From positions 30,803,140-30,867,139 of the forward strand of contig CM037888.1 in assembly GCA_021292165.1 (NCBI GenBank): 64,000 bases of DNA, written 5' to 3'. The notes below the pieces were generated by a model. The model did no database searches, was not told where the DNA came from, and worked only from the letters and a program-made list of their open reading frames with translations. This document shows positions 13,201 through 20,866 of this stretch, piece after piece; position 1 is the stretch's first letter, and each line of letters starts with the position of its first letter. Made by a program: the position numbers and the translations under genes. This stretch comes from Shinisaurus crocodilurus. Taxonomy: Eukaryota; Chordata; Lepidosauria; Squamata; Shinisauridae.

Positions 13201-16200
13201 GCTGGAAATCTAATTTATCTATTTACTAGCGCTTCAGCAGGCTGGCTCCAAAAGAAAATTGTTCCTGGGCTCCTAATTATAGGAAATACTTTTTCCAGCC
13301 TTGATTACAGTACACTTTCTTGTTTTTGCTTTTTGCTTTGTGAGCTCTGAGGACCCACAGTTAGGAAAGGCGGCCCTATTTATTTATATATATTTATACA
13401 CACACACACCACCTTTTTTCCTGCAAGGAACCCAAGGCGGCTTACATAATCCTCCTCCTCCTCTCTATTTCATCCTCACAACACCCCTGTGAGGTAGGTT
13501 AGGCTGAGAGTCAGTGACTGGCCCAAAGTCATCCAGTGAGTTTCATGGCCAAGTGGGGACTAGAACCCGGATCTCCCGAGTCCCAGTCCAGCACTCTCAC
13601 CGCTACGCCACACTGGCTCTTTGTTTGAATGTTATCTCCTTGTTCCTAGAGATGAACAGGGCTATATGTGTACTGTAGCTCTTTGCTCTTCCCCACAAGG
13701 TGGCTTGACCCCTTTCCTCCTCCTTTTCAGCTGTGTGTGTGATTCAGGCGATTCCGGTCTTCAGCAGTGCCGGGAGATTCAGCTTCATGTTGCCGTACCC
13801 ACTGAACTTCACCATTCCATTTTCAGTTTTTCTTCAACTCTACCTTCTGTTCTTATTCCTAGGTGAGTTTTAGATTATTACTCCTTTTTACATTCTTTTT
13901 TTAAAGGACTTACCTTCCAAATAATCACTGGGATTCAGGTGGACTTCAGAAAGGAGTAGAATATCTTTCTTTCCACATAGGAAGCCGCCTTATACAATGG
14001 CTGCACGACCAGTGCGTGGCTGCTGTGAAAAGGCAAATTCCATGTTAGGCATAATTCGAGAAGGCATCGTAAATAAAACTGCCGAGATCATCCTGCTCTT
14101 ATCCAGATTGTGGTGCGACCACACTTAGAATACTGTGTACAGTTCTGGTCACCGCACCTAAAAAGGATATTGTAGAGTTTGAAAGAGTGCAGAAAAGGGC
14201 AACTAAAATGATCCAAGGGGCTGGAGCAACTCCCCTATGAGGAAAGGATACAACATCTGGGGACTGTTTAGCTTGGAGAAAAGATGAGTGAGAGGAGACA
14301 TGATAGATGCGTACAATTAAATCATGCATGGTGTGGAGCAAATGGATAGGGAGACATTTCCCCCTCTCCCCGTATCATACTAGGACCCAGTGGGGTCATC
14401 CCATGAAGCTGATTGGTCGGAGATTCAGGACAGATAGAAGGAAGTCCGTCTTCACACAGCGCATAGGAATTCACTTCCGCAAGGTGTAGTGATGGATTGG
14501 CCACCAATTTGGATGGCTTTAAAAGGGGATTAGACACATTCAAGGCTATCAGTGGCTACTAGTCCTGATGGCTCTATGCTACCATTTTTATTAATGACTT
14601 GGATCAGGAGGTACAGGGAATGCTTATCAAATTTGCAGATGACACAAAGTTGGGTGGAACAGCTAATACTCTGGAAGACAGAAACAAAATTCAAAGTGAC
14701 CTCGATAGGCTGGAGCGCTGGGCCGAAAACAACAGAATGAAATTTAATAGGGATAAATGCCAAGTGCTGCACCTAGGGAGAGGAAACCAAATGCAGAGTT
14801 ACAGAATGGGGGACACTTGGCTCAACAATACTACAAGTGAGAAGGATCTTGGAATTGTGGTAGATCACAAACTGACTATGAGCCAGCAATGCGATGTGGC
14901 TGCAAAGAAGGCAAATGCAATTTTGGGCTGTATTAATAGAAGTATAGCTTCCAAATTGCGGGAAGTGATAATTCCCCTTTACTCGGCACTGGTTAGGCCT
15001 CATCTTGAGTACTGCGTCCAGTTCTGGGCACCTCACTTTAAGAAGGACATAGACAAACTGGAGAGGGTTCAGAGGAGGGCAACAAGGATGATAAAGGGAC
15101 TGGAAACAAGGCCCTATGAGGAGAGACTGAAAGAACTGGGCATGTTTAGCCTTCAGAAGAGGAGACTGAGGGGAGATATGATCGCACTCTTCCAGTATTT
15201 GAAGGGATGTCACACAGAGGAGGGCAAAGATCTCTTCTCGTTCATCCCAGTTTGCAGGACACGGAATAATGGGCTCAAGTTACAGGAACCTAGATTCCAC
15301 CTAAACATCAGGAAAAATTTCCTGACTGTCAGAGCAATAAGACAATGGAATCAACTACCTATGGAGGTGGTGGGCTCTCCCACTCTGGAGGCATTCAAGG
15401 TGCAGCTGGACAGACATCTGTCAGAGATGCTTTGACCTAGATTCCTGCATTGAGCAGGGGGTTGGACTCGATGGCCTTGTAGGCCCCTTCCGACTCTACT
15501 TTTCTATGATTCTATGATTCTATACCTCCCGTGTCAGAGGCAGTATGCTTCTGTACAGCAGTTGCTGGGGAACATGGGTGGGTTGGCGCTGCTGGGGAAC
15601 ATGGGTGGGTTGGCGCTGTTGCACTCATGTCCAACTTGCGGGTTTCCCACAGGCAGCAGGTTGGCCACTGTGAACATTCTAGAATGTGGGACTAGATCAG
15701 TGTTCTCCAACCTTGGGTCCCCAGATGTTTTTGGCCTACAACTCCCAGCATGCCCCAGCCAGCTATGCTGGCTGGGGCATGCTGGGAGTTGTAGGCCAAA
15801 AACATCTGGGGACCCAAGGTTGGAGAACACTGGACTAGATGGACCTTTGGTCTAATCCAGCAGGGCTCTTCTGATGTCCTTCTACTGAGTCTGACCCTTG
15901 GGCCCATTTGGCCCAGCGTTGCCAGCACTGACTGGCGGTGTCTCTCCAGGGTTTCAGGCAAGGAGCTTTTCCAGCCCCACTTGGGAGATGCCGGGGATCG
16001 AACCTAGGGCCTTCTGCATGCAGGGCAGGTGCTCTGCCACTGAGCTACAGCTGCTCCCTGCCATCTTAATCTCTTCAGTCTGGTCATTGGTGCACACTAG
16101 ATGAGTTTTCCTTCCTTAGGGCAGTGTTTCTCAACCTTGGGTCCCCAGATGTTTTTGGCCTACAACTCCCAGCATGCCCCAGCCAGCATAGCTGGCTGGG

Positions 16201-17284
16201 GCATGCTGGGAGTTGTAGGCCAAAAACATCTGGGGACCCAAGGTTGAGAAACACTGCCTTAGGGGCAGGTATCCCCCCATTTCCTTGCAGGGCAAAGCTG
16301 TGCACATCAGGCCTCCCATCAGGAGGAGGTCTCTTCGTCAGCCCCTCTTCCCGCCTGCTCCACGGAGGCAGGGTCATCGCAGAAGCACTGATGACAGGCC
16401 CTTCTCAGCGTGCGCCCTCCAAGAGAAGCTCGGAGGATGGCAGTTCAAGAACCGGCCTGTTTTACAATAGCCCTGTGTTTAGAGAACACTCTCCCCCAAG
16501 GAAGCTCGCCTGGTGCCAACACTCATCTTTTCGGTGCCAGGCAAAGATGTGCTCATTTCCCCAGGCATTTGGACATTAGTTTTGTTCTGGTTGTTGTGGG
16601 CTGATTTTGTGGTGTTCATTCTAGGCTGTGAGCTGAGGGAGATCTTGTTTATGTGTGGATGAACACTTTCGTTTTGTATTATTTTTTAATTTTTTTGTTT
16701 CTATGGTGTTTATTTTTGTTTGTACTATGGTGCTGATTATGATTTATATTTATTTGGGAGGCTTTCTGTTACACTAATTTTGGATTTCTGTATTTGTGTG
16801 TAAGTCGCTTCGAGACTGCTTCTTGTGGTGGGAAACAACATACCTACATTTTTTTATTAATAAGTGTTACCCATTTCGTGAGGGCCAGACAGTTTCCACC
16901 TTCCCTATCTTAGTTCACCCGGGCAGGAAGGGAGCCAAGAGCAAAGAATGAATGCTGCAGAGATGAGCAGCAGCCAGGCAAGCAGCCTGCATCACAGTTG
17001 TTCAAGGGGGTTAATTGGGGGAAGGAGCCACCACCTACAAGGCCAGACAGGCACCGAGGGAGGTGGATTTGCTTAACTGTTAAGTCCATTATTGGTGTGC
17101 ACTAGCTCTCAGGTTTTGGGCCACCCCAAGGCAATAGAAGCCTAACAGGTGGGGAATCGAAGCTGCAGCACTCCGTGTTTTTAAGGCTCTTCCCTCCTTT
17201 TCTTCAGGGCCATTTGTGAATTTCCGCCATCTCTACAAGCAACGGAAGCGCCACCTTGGACCAAAAAAGAGGAAAATGCACTAG
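1128..17284 (+). CDS. HACD3: HACD3, very-long-chain 3-hydroxyacyl-CoA dehydratase 3 (5' exons outside window)
   Basis: Nine spliced segments: 1128-1201, 5459-5623, 6848-6899, 7563-7673, 9723-9850, 12143-12255, 12996-13102, 13731-13862 and 17208-17284 (stop TAG 17282-17284). Phases agree at every junction. Together they give ~319 residues; human HACD3 has 362, so about 43 N-terminal codons lie upstream. Domains: the rest of the p23-like CS domain (HGAKGDNVY, WWERLTKQEKRPLFLAPDF), a linker, then the multi-pass HACD (PTPLA) membrane domain. The family dehydratase removes water from 3-hydroxyacyl-CoA in the ER very-long-chain fatty acid elongation cycle. The catalytic Tyr and Glu, spaced seven residues apart, are present in LYPLGILAE (codons 13078-13080 and 13099-13101). 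The C-terminus KKRKMH is basic, with Lys at -3 and -5 as in ER-retrieval signals. It faces INTS14 tail to tail. The identification rests on recalled family sequence, and the match is strong across all exons. Confidence 0.97.
1357..1497 (-). repeat. 5S rRNA-derived SINE with CR1-type tail, internally deleted
   Basis: The CR1-like tail (TCATAGATCATAGAGTTCGA and GAGTCCAACCCCCTGCTC) is followed by GTCTCCCATCCAAGTAATAA (reverse 5S box C). The box A region is deleted. Confidence 0.7.
1555..1725. repeat. Same family, with an 18-bp tandem triplicate
   Basis: TTGAAGCGTGGGTTGTCG is repeated three times from ~1571. It is followed by inverted GTGGTTTAACTATGGGTTG / AACCATGAACAACCC. Confidence 0.5.
1812..2546 (+). 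mobile_element. Solo LTR with 5-bp target duplication
   Basis: Starts TGTGGAGA and ends TCTTCCACA. AAAAC is duplicated at 1807-1811 and 2547-2551. A poly(A) signal AATAAA lies at 2387-2392. No internal retroviral sequence is present, so this is a recombined single LTR. It lies in a HACD3 intron in the sense orientation. Confidence 0.85.
3175..3240. mobile_element. Half hAT MITE
   Basis: CAGTGTTCTCCAAGCTTGGG through CTCCCAGCATGCCCCGG, one arm only. Similar half copies lie at 25890-25944 and 38171-38221. Confidence 0.75.
3243..5458 (+). other. HACD3 intron, no feature recognised
   Basis: Apart from the tandem repeat at 3579-3641, I see no repeat family and no coding signal. The open frames here lack codon structure and splice partners. 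Confidence 0.6.
3579..3641. repeat. Two-copy tandem repeat
   Basis: CACTTCAGCAGGCATTAGAA, then GGAAAGTGAA, occurs twice in direct succession, preceded by C and CA runs. Confidence 0.85.
5459..5623 (+). CDS. HACD3: HACD3 coding exon: end of CS domain
   Basis: The exon is 165 bp in phase 0 at both ends, with acceptor TCTTTCAG and donor GTAAAG. It encodes the highly conserved WWERLTKQEKRPLFLAPDF and RWLDESDAEMELKAK segments that close the CS domain. Confidence 0.97.
6085..6150. repeat. Half palindromic MITE (TGCATAGGA-type)
   Basis: GGCATGCTGGGAGTTGTCGG, then CTTGCATAGGATTGCACCTT. Right arm only. Confidence 0.6.
6848..6899 (+). CDS. HACD3: HACD3 coding exon: linker
   Basis: This 52-bp exon encodes EEERINKINIESRIPKD and ends in phase 1. 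The acceptor is TTTCTAG and the donor GTAAGT. It joins the CS domain to the membrane domain; the charged start EEER is family-typical, and the remainder is divergent. Confidence 0.9.
7563..7673 (+). CDS. HACD3: HACD3 coding exon: first membrane segment
   Basis: The acceptor is GCTTGCAG and the donor GTACGT. The exon encodes FRHLKRGYLFMYNLVQFLGF followed by SWIFVNMTVRLFVLGK, which is the first transmembrane helix. The acceptor was chosen because it is the only one that keeps phase 2 and joins directly before the conserved RGYLFMYN motif. The residues just after the junction differ from the usual TLTNLRKGY. Confidence 0.93.
7899..8590 (-). mobile_element. L2 LINE 3' end, split by a Tigger-like MITE
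   Basis: The tail TATACCGCCCCACAGCCGAA, then GCTCTCTGGGCGGTTC, matches the L2 tail at 54060. The body resumes after the MITE (8017-8275) with AAAACCAAATTTAAAAGCAC. Confidence 0.72.
8017..8275 (+). mobile_element. Tigger-like (Tc1/mariner) MITE with TA duplication
   Basis: 259 bp. The termini CAGTCATGCCTTGGATTG and CAATCCAAGGTATTACTG are inverted, flanked by TA on both sides (8015-8016, 8276-8277). It is inserted in an L2 tail and has an internal AT dinucleotide run. Confidence 0.85.
8603..8773 (-). repeat. 5S rRNA-derived SINE with CR1-type tail
   Basis: In reverse: CR1 tail 8603-8670, then GTCTCCTATCCAAGTAATAA and GGCCTGACCCTGCTTAGCTT, which are the complements of the 5S rRNA box C and box A region. 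Confidence 0.8.
9147..9387 (+). repeat. tRNA-derived SINE, full length
   Basis: A pol III A box (TAGTGGTTAGAGTG) and B box (GGTTCTAGTCC) are visible near the 5' end. They are followed by the body and the tail ending AAAGGCGGGGTATAAAT plus AATAAA repeats. Confidence 0.85.
9723..9850 (+). CDS. HACD3: HACD3 coding exon: second membrane segment
   Basis: The acceptor is CTTCTTACAG and the donor GTACGT. It encodes FDTFHTTADMMYFCQMLAF and continues to APLAPVVFQ. TADMMYFCQML is a signature of the family. Confidence 0.96.
10348..10370. repeat. GA dinucleotide run
   Basis: GAGAGA run in the HACD3 intron; a CT run lies at 10011-10027. Confidence 0.85.
10800..11645. repeat. Probable DNA-transposon remnants
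   Basis: G/C-run-rich sequence ends in palindromic GGGTTGACCCACGATGGGTC and TTGTCATGTCATGCAAGCCC. Similar style at 49900-50640. No transposase frame seen. Confidence 0.4.
11699..11922 (+). repeat. tRNA-derived SINE, full length
   Basis: Same family as the copy at 9147: TAGTGGTGAGGGTGTTGG (A box), GGTTCTAGTCCCC (B box), and tail AAAGGTGGGGTATAAAT. Confidence 0.85.
12143..12255 (+). CDS. HACD3: HACD3 coding exon: third and fourth membrane segments
   Basis: The acceptor is CCGCACAG and the donor GTATGG. It encodes VCGRNFVLFLVLGGVEEMQ and SKAVVFFVFYIWSMIEIF. It ends two bases into an Arg codon completed by the next exon. Confidence 0.96.
12996..13102 (+). CDS. HACD3: HACD3 coding exon: catalytic Tyr/Glu segment
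   Basis: The acceptor is CTGTTCTAG and the donor GTATGC. It encodes YPFYMLSCIDIEWKILTWIR and then YSIWIPLYPLGILAE. The Tyr of LYP and the terminal Glu correspond to the catalytic pair of HACD dehydratases, and both are intact. Confidence 0.97.
13386..13622 (-). repeat. tRNA-derived SINE, full length
   Basis: Reverse orientation: the tail is at 13386-13450, and the reversed B box GGGACTAGAACC lies near 13557. It is in a HACD3 intron. Confidence 0.82.
13731..13862 (+). CDS. HACD3: HACD3 coding exon: luminal loop and last helix
   Basis: The acceptor is CTTTTCAG and the donor GTGAGT. It encodes VIQAIPVFSSAGRFSFMLPY and then FSVFLQLYLLFLFLG, the last transmembrane helix. Confidence 0.96.
14045..14580 (+). 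mobile_element. Older CR1 fragment
   Basis: Degenerate CR1 RT sequence (CGACCACACTTAGAATACTG, GAGAGGAGACATGATAGATG). It lies immediately before, and is more diverged than, the CR1 at 14581. Confidence 0.7.
14581..15523 (+). mobile_element. CR1 LINE, 3' part with reverse-transcriptase C-terminus
   Basis: One open frame (14599-15435) encodes the CR1 RT thumb/C-terminus: FADDTKLGG, SEKDLGIVVDHKLTMSQQCD, YEERLKELGMFSLQKRRLRG. The 3' end is the CR1-type GGGGGTTGGACTCGATGG followed by TTCTATGATTCTATGATTC octamer repeats. It lies in a HACD3 intron. Confidence 0.92.
15564..15617. repeat. 27-bp tandem duplication
   Basis: The unit starting GCTGGGGAACATGGGTGGGT is present twice, inside a dispersed repeat that follows the CR1. 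Confidence 0.8.
15698..15832. mobile_element. Palindromic hAT MITE with 8-bp target duplication
   Basis: The termini are CAGTGTTCTCCAACC and GGTTGGAGAACACTG, and the two arms are complementary over nearly the whole 135 bp. GACTAGAT is duplicated at 15690-15697 and 15833-15840. Confidence 0.93.
15866..16075 (-). repeat. tRNA-Ala-derived SINE
   Basis: In reverse: GGGGATCGAACCTAGGGCC (B box), CTTCTGCATGCAGGGCAGGT (anticodon arm) and GCTCTGCCACTGAGCTAC (A box). Confidence 0.78.
16122..16256. mobile_element. Palindromic hAT MITE with 8-bp target duplication
   Basis: CAGTGTTTCTCAACC ... GGTTGAGAAACACTG, 135 bp, near-perfect hairpin. CCTTAGGG is duplicated at 16114-16121 and 16257-16264. It lies 289 bp from the copy at 15698. 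Confidence 0.93.
16290..16860 (+). repeat. Probable LINE 3' end
   Basis: Ends with TAAGTCGCTTCGAGACTGCT and a TTATTAATAAG end, typical of L2/CR1-type tails. The family is uncertain. Confidence 0.45.
17208..17284 (+). CDS. HACD3: HACD3 terminal coding exon
   Basis: The acceptor is TTTTCTTCAG. It encodes FVNFRHLYKQRKRHLGPKK and RKMH, ending in TAG. This is the short basic cytosolic tail typical of HACD3. Confidence 0.96.
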
Positions 17285-18530
17285 GCCCGATACTGGAATA
17301 GTTTCTTGTTCTAATCTACCTTGAAGGCAGGTTTAGGGCTCTCGCATTTCTAACGATTTTACTTGCCCTGTTAATCTGAAAACCAATTTTGTACAGTTAT
17401 ACCAACATGTGTCTTCCCCCCCCCCCTCTCCCTTTCTCTTGCACACACACGTGCAATAGGTGTCCAGGTAATGTTCTCCCCCCACCCCACCTGCTTTTTT
17501 GGTCAAGCTAAAGATTGAACAGTAGTAAACCAACCCAGCAACCTTATTTTTGTTATAGGCAAATAAGCAGAGCACTTAGTGAGAACAAAACATCCCTCAG
17601 TGAGAGGAGAATAGTACCATTCAGCTGTCTGGGGCCATGTTTGCAGGCCAGTCAGGAAGACATTTAAGTTTTTTTCCAGTCAGAACTTTTGGAATGGTCC
17701 AAGGAGCAGAGAAAGAGGATGGTCCACAGCTCATTCGTGATGCTCCCAAGCTGAGCCCCGAGAGTGGCAATTTTAAGAATCCTTTCCCATTGCCATAAGT
17801 GATGAGCGAGTGATCTGAGGTCTGTCCCCTTTCCTTCTCCCTGCAGTGGAAACAGCTCACTTCGGGATAAGAAACAAGCCCTCCCTTTCCTCTGGCCCAC
17901 TTTTGCTCATGGGATGCTCTTACTAGGTTCTGTACAGCCACATTCTAAACCCTTTGACACGGAAGTAAATCCCACTGGTTCAAAATATAATGCACCTCCT
18001 TTGCTGAAGGACACCCGAGAGGACAACACAGGCTGCCACGAGCAACGGTGATGTAATTGTGGTTGGGGTTGGCTTTATGGAGTCTCCTGGTTACAAGTGA
18101 AGTGCAGAGACACCCTCCCCTCAGGGCTATTTGGAGGTGATAATTCTGTTTTCCATTTGTTCCAGGCGGGTAAATGTTCGGTTTTTTGCTCCCCAAGTCC
18201 TGGGCTGCTCTTAACTGGTGTGGACACGAACTTTCATCAGTGGCGTGGCGTATCGCCTTTTATGTTGCTATTCCATCTGTTAAGTTACAGCAGCCGTCCC
18301 CAACCTGGTGCCCTCCAGATGTGTTGGGACTACAACTCCCACTATGCCTCAGTTATGTTAGCTGGGGGGTTATGGGAGTTTTAGTCCAGCACATCTGGAG
18401 ATCACCAGGTTGGGGGAGCCGGAGTGACAGCCTAGGGTGCGGGCACTTGTCATGAATCTGCATTTGCTGGTCTTTCAGAAGGCAAATAGAATGTGTATTT
18501 CTAATAAAGATTTTAAAACTTTATTGTGCA
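17285..18530 (+). other. HACD3: HACD3 3' UTR with poly(A) signal
   Basis: There is no frame after the stop. An AATAAA at 18503-18508 is followed by T-rich sequence, so cleavage is inferred near 18,525-18,530. The UTR contains a palindromic hAT-like element (18291-18422) about 80 bp before the signal. Confidence 0.75.
18291..18422. mobile_element. hAT-like palindrome in the HACD3 3' UTR
   Basis: CAGCCGTCCCCAACCTGGTG ... CACCAGGTTGGGGGAGCC. Flanks AGTTACAG (18283-18290) and AGTGACAG (18423-18430) agree at 7 of 8 bases. Confidence 0.75.
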
Positions 18531-19237
18531 CTCGTTGCTTTCTTTTCTTTCATAGGCTTTGGAATGAATGGTGAGCACTTGAGTTCTGCTGATGGTGGAT
18601 ATTGTACCAAGATAGAATATGGCATGAATTAGATCTGTTTTGCATATGTGTTCATTTGCTTTTGTCTGCTAGCCATAAACTAGGAGTCATGCAGAACATA
18701 AATCAGTTCTGCATTGTGTTCAGCGTTTTCTTTTGAACTACTTTCTTCTGTCTCTCCTGAACCTATTGCCGAGTTTCATTGGGTGACTGGTTTTTATTGA
18801 GAGCAGGAGGAAACCTTTCTTCACGCCCTGCACCAGCCTTCCTGGGACCCTGCAAGTCCTATCATCCTGAGATTTCAGTCAGTGGCTATGCTGGATGGGA
18901 ATTGTAGTCCAACACTGCTGGAAGGCACCAAGTTGGGAAGGCTGCCCTAGATAATTTAGGCTGTTCTGTTTGCATTTCCCCCCAATTCTATCATACCCCT
19001 TTCTGACATGGCGTGACTAGAGATGTGAAAGCCTGGGGAAAAAACATGTAGGGCCAGCCAGTTTTGCATAGAGAAGCACATAAACACTACAGCGTGGATA
19101 GAAGCCACTATTGATCTAGTGACTGGATTTATGCCTCTTCAGACCCCCAGAGTGTTCCCACAAACATCTAGGGAGACTGGCTTCAATCTTGCCCACGTGT
19201 CTGACAGCCCGTAGTGGTACAACTTGGGGGAGTACAG

Positions 19238-19402
19238 GCCTGTGGCTTACACTGGCTCAGCTTGTCTGAGTGTGGAAAGCTAAGCAGGGTCAGGCCTGGT
19301 TATTACTTGGATGGGAGACCCCTCCTCTAGTTTCCTGCACTGAGCAGGGGGTTGGACTCGATAGCCTTGTAGGCTCCTTCCAACTCTATGATCTATGAAA
19401 TC
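19238..19402 (+). repeat. 5S rRNA-derived SINE with CR1-type tail, most complete
   Basis: AAGCTAAGCAGGGTCAGGCC, then TGGTTATTACTTGGATGGGA and GACC, reproduces the 5S rRNA internal promoter (box A to box C). It is followed by GGGGGTTGGACTCGATAGCC and CTCCTTCCAACTCTATGAT of CR1 type. It lies in the gap between HACD3 and INTS14. Confidence 0.85.
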
Positions 19403-19863
19403 TATGGAGCACTACCTTGCAGCAGCAAGATTTGCTTTTATTGTCTCGTATTTATGGGGTTACCATTTTTCTGAACCGCCCAGAGCGCGCTGGCAAGTGG
19501 GTGGTGTAGAAATGGAATGAAAGAAACAGAAGCCCTATTTGGGCATTCTAAACCTGCATAGGGTCAAACACGTGAGGATTGCTCCAGGCCCACGCCTCTC
19601 CCTCACCGCGTTTGTTGCCCTCAACTTGTGGAGAGTGGCAGTCTGAAGAGAGCTTCCAGTATCCACAGAGCCTCTCCACAAGAGCCAGAACGCCGGAAAA
19701 ATCTTGTGTTCTGGCTCACGTGGAGACCATCCAGATATGGGAGGCTCTCCCATTCAGACTGCAGCCCTACACAAGTAGAGGGTGACGGACGTGAGGAGCA
19801 GGGCTCGAGAGCTCCTCAAGCATTTGCCCTATTCAGGTTCAGAATGCCTGGATAGGGCTGGAG

Positions 19864-20292
19864 CAGGGGTCCTCAAACTTTTTAAACGGGGCCAGTTCAT
19901 TGTCCGTCAGACTGTTGGGGGGCCGGACTATAGTTTGAAAAAAATATGAATGAATGGATCAAGTAAAAAAAGAGGACCCGGGTCCTTTATTTTTTTTCTT
20001 GATGGGGGTGATTTCCCCCGCCCCTTAAATGGAAAGTTTATTTATTTCATTTTTATACCGCCCAGTAGCTGAAGCGCTCTGGGCAGTTTACAACAATTAA
20101 CAAGACAGTCCCTGCCCGCAGGCTTACAATCTAAGAAGACACACAAGGAAAAAGGCATGGGGAGGGAAGAAGGGGGAATATTAAAGAATACTCCTGGCAT
20201 TAATGAATACTCCGATCGGCCGCTGGGCCGGATAAAAAGGCAAGGCAAGGCAGGCCGGATGTGGCCCGCGGGCCTTAGTTTGAGGACCCCTG
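19864..20292. mobile_element. hAT element with exact 8-bp target duplication and nested L2 tail
   Basis: The termini are CAGGGGTCCTCAAACT and AGTTTGAGGACCCCTG. GGCTGGAG is duplicated at 19856-19863 and 20293-20300. An L2 3' end (20037-20215) is inserted inside. The element ends ~180 bp beyond the inferred INTS14 poly(A) site. Confidence 0.88.
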
Positions 20293-20614
20293 GGCTGGAG
20301 TATCAGACTTCCCCCAACAGTTTTGAGGTTATTTGCAGGGAATCTTTTACCTGAGCGTTTGTTTTTTTTTGTTCTGCTATCTGTACCTGGATGATACACT
20401 TAACAGATCACCCTTTTAGTGATGTATCTATTCCCCCTCCCCGGGTCTGTATGAGAGGAAGAAAAGTGGAAGAAAAATGTAATAAATTTAATAACAAATG
20501 AAGTCCAGTCTGCTCTCAACGAGCAAGCACAGAATACAACAGTAAGAGAAGGCGAGCACTGATGAGGATGGACGCGCCGATCTTTGGAGGGAGGGCCTGG
20601 CCAAGAAAGGGCCA

Positions 20615-20866
20615 TCACATCCTCTCAGTCCCACTGCTGGAGAAGTCTGTCTGCAACGGTGTGATGTTGTGGTCATAAGTAGCATACTCCGAGGTGCCAG
20701 TGCTGGCCATTTTGAGTTGCTGAGCCGCATGAGTAAGCTGGAAGGCTGCATCGGGATGCGCTGTGTCGGGCAAAAGAGTGCATTCCCTCTCAAGTATATC
20801 TGCCACGCCCTTCAACAGGTCCAAAAACCCAAAGGCCAGGGCTGCCTTTCGTAAGCGATTCAGTTC
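20615..20866 (-). CDS. INTS14: INTS14 terminal coding exon
   Basis: The acceptor is CCCTCCTAG. It encodes ELNRLRKAALAFGFLDLLKG through AFQLTHAAQQLKMASTGTSE to TERM, then TGA at 20617-20615. A likely poly(A) signal ATTAAA lies on the minus strand at 20492-20487. Confidence 0.96.
   Translation of the reverse strand, partial: ELNRLRKAALAFGFLDLLKGVADILERECTLLPDTAHPDAAFQLTHAAQQLKMASTGTSEYATYDHNITPLQTDFSSSGTERM

Noticed and set aside
14599..15435. 278-codon open frame as a host gene
   Set aside because: It is CR1 reverse transcriptase C-terminus with a CR1 3' end; a mobile element fragment.
15690..16264. CRISPR-like or regulatory palindromes
   Set aside because: Exact 8-bp target duplications and CAG termini identify hAT MITEs in a vertebrate genome.
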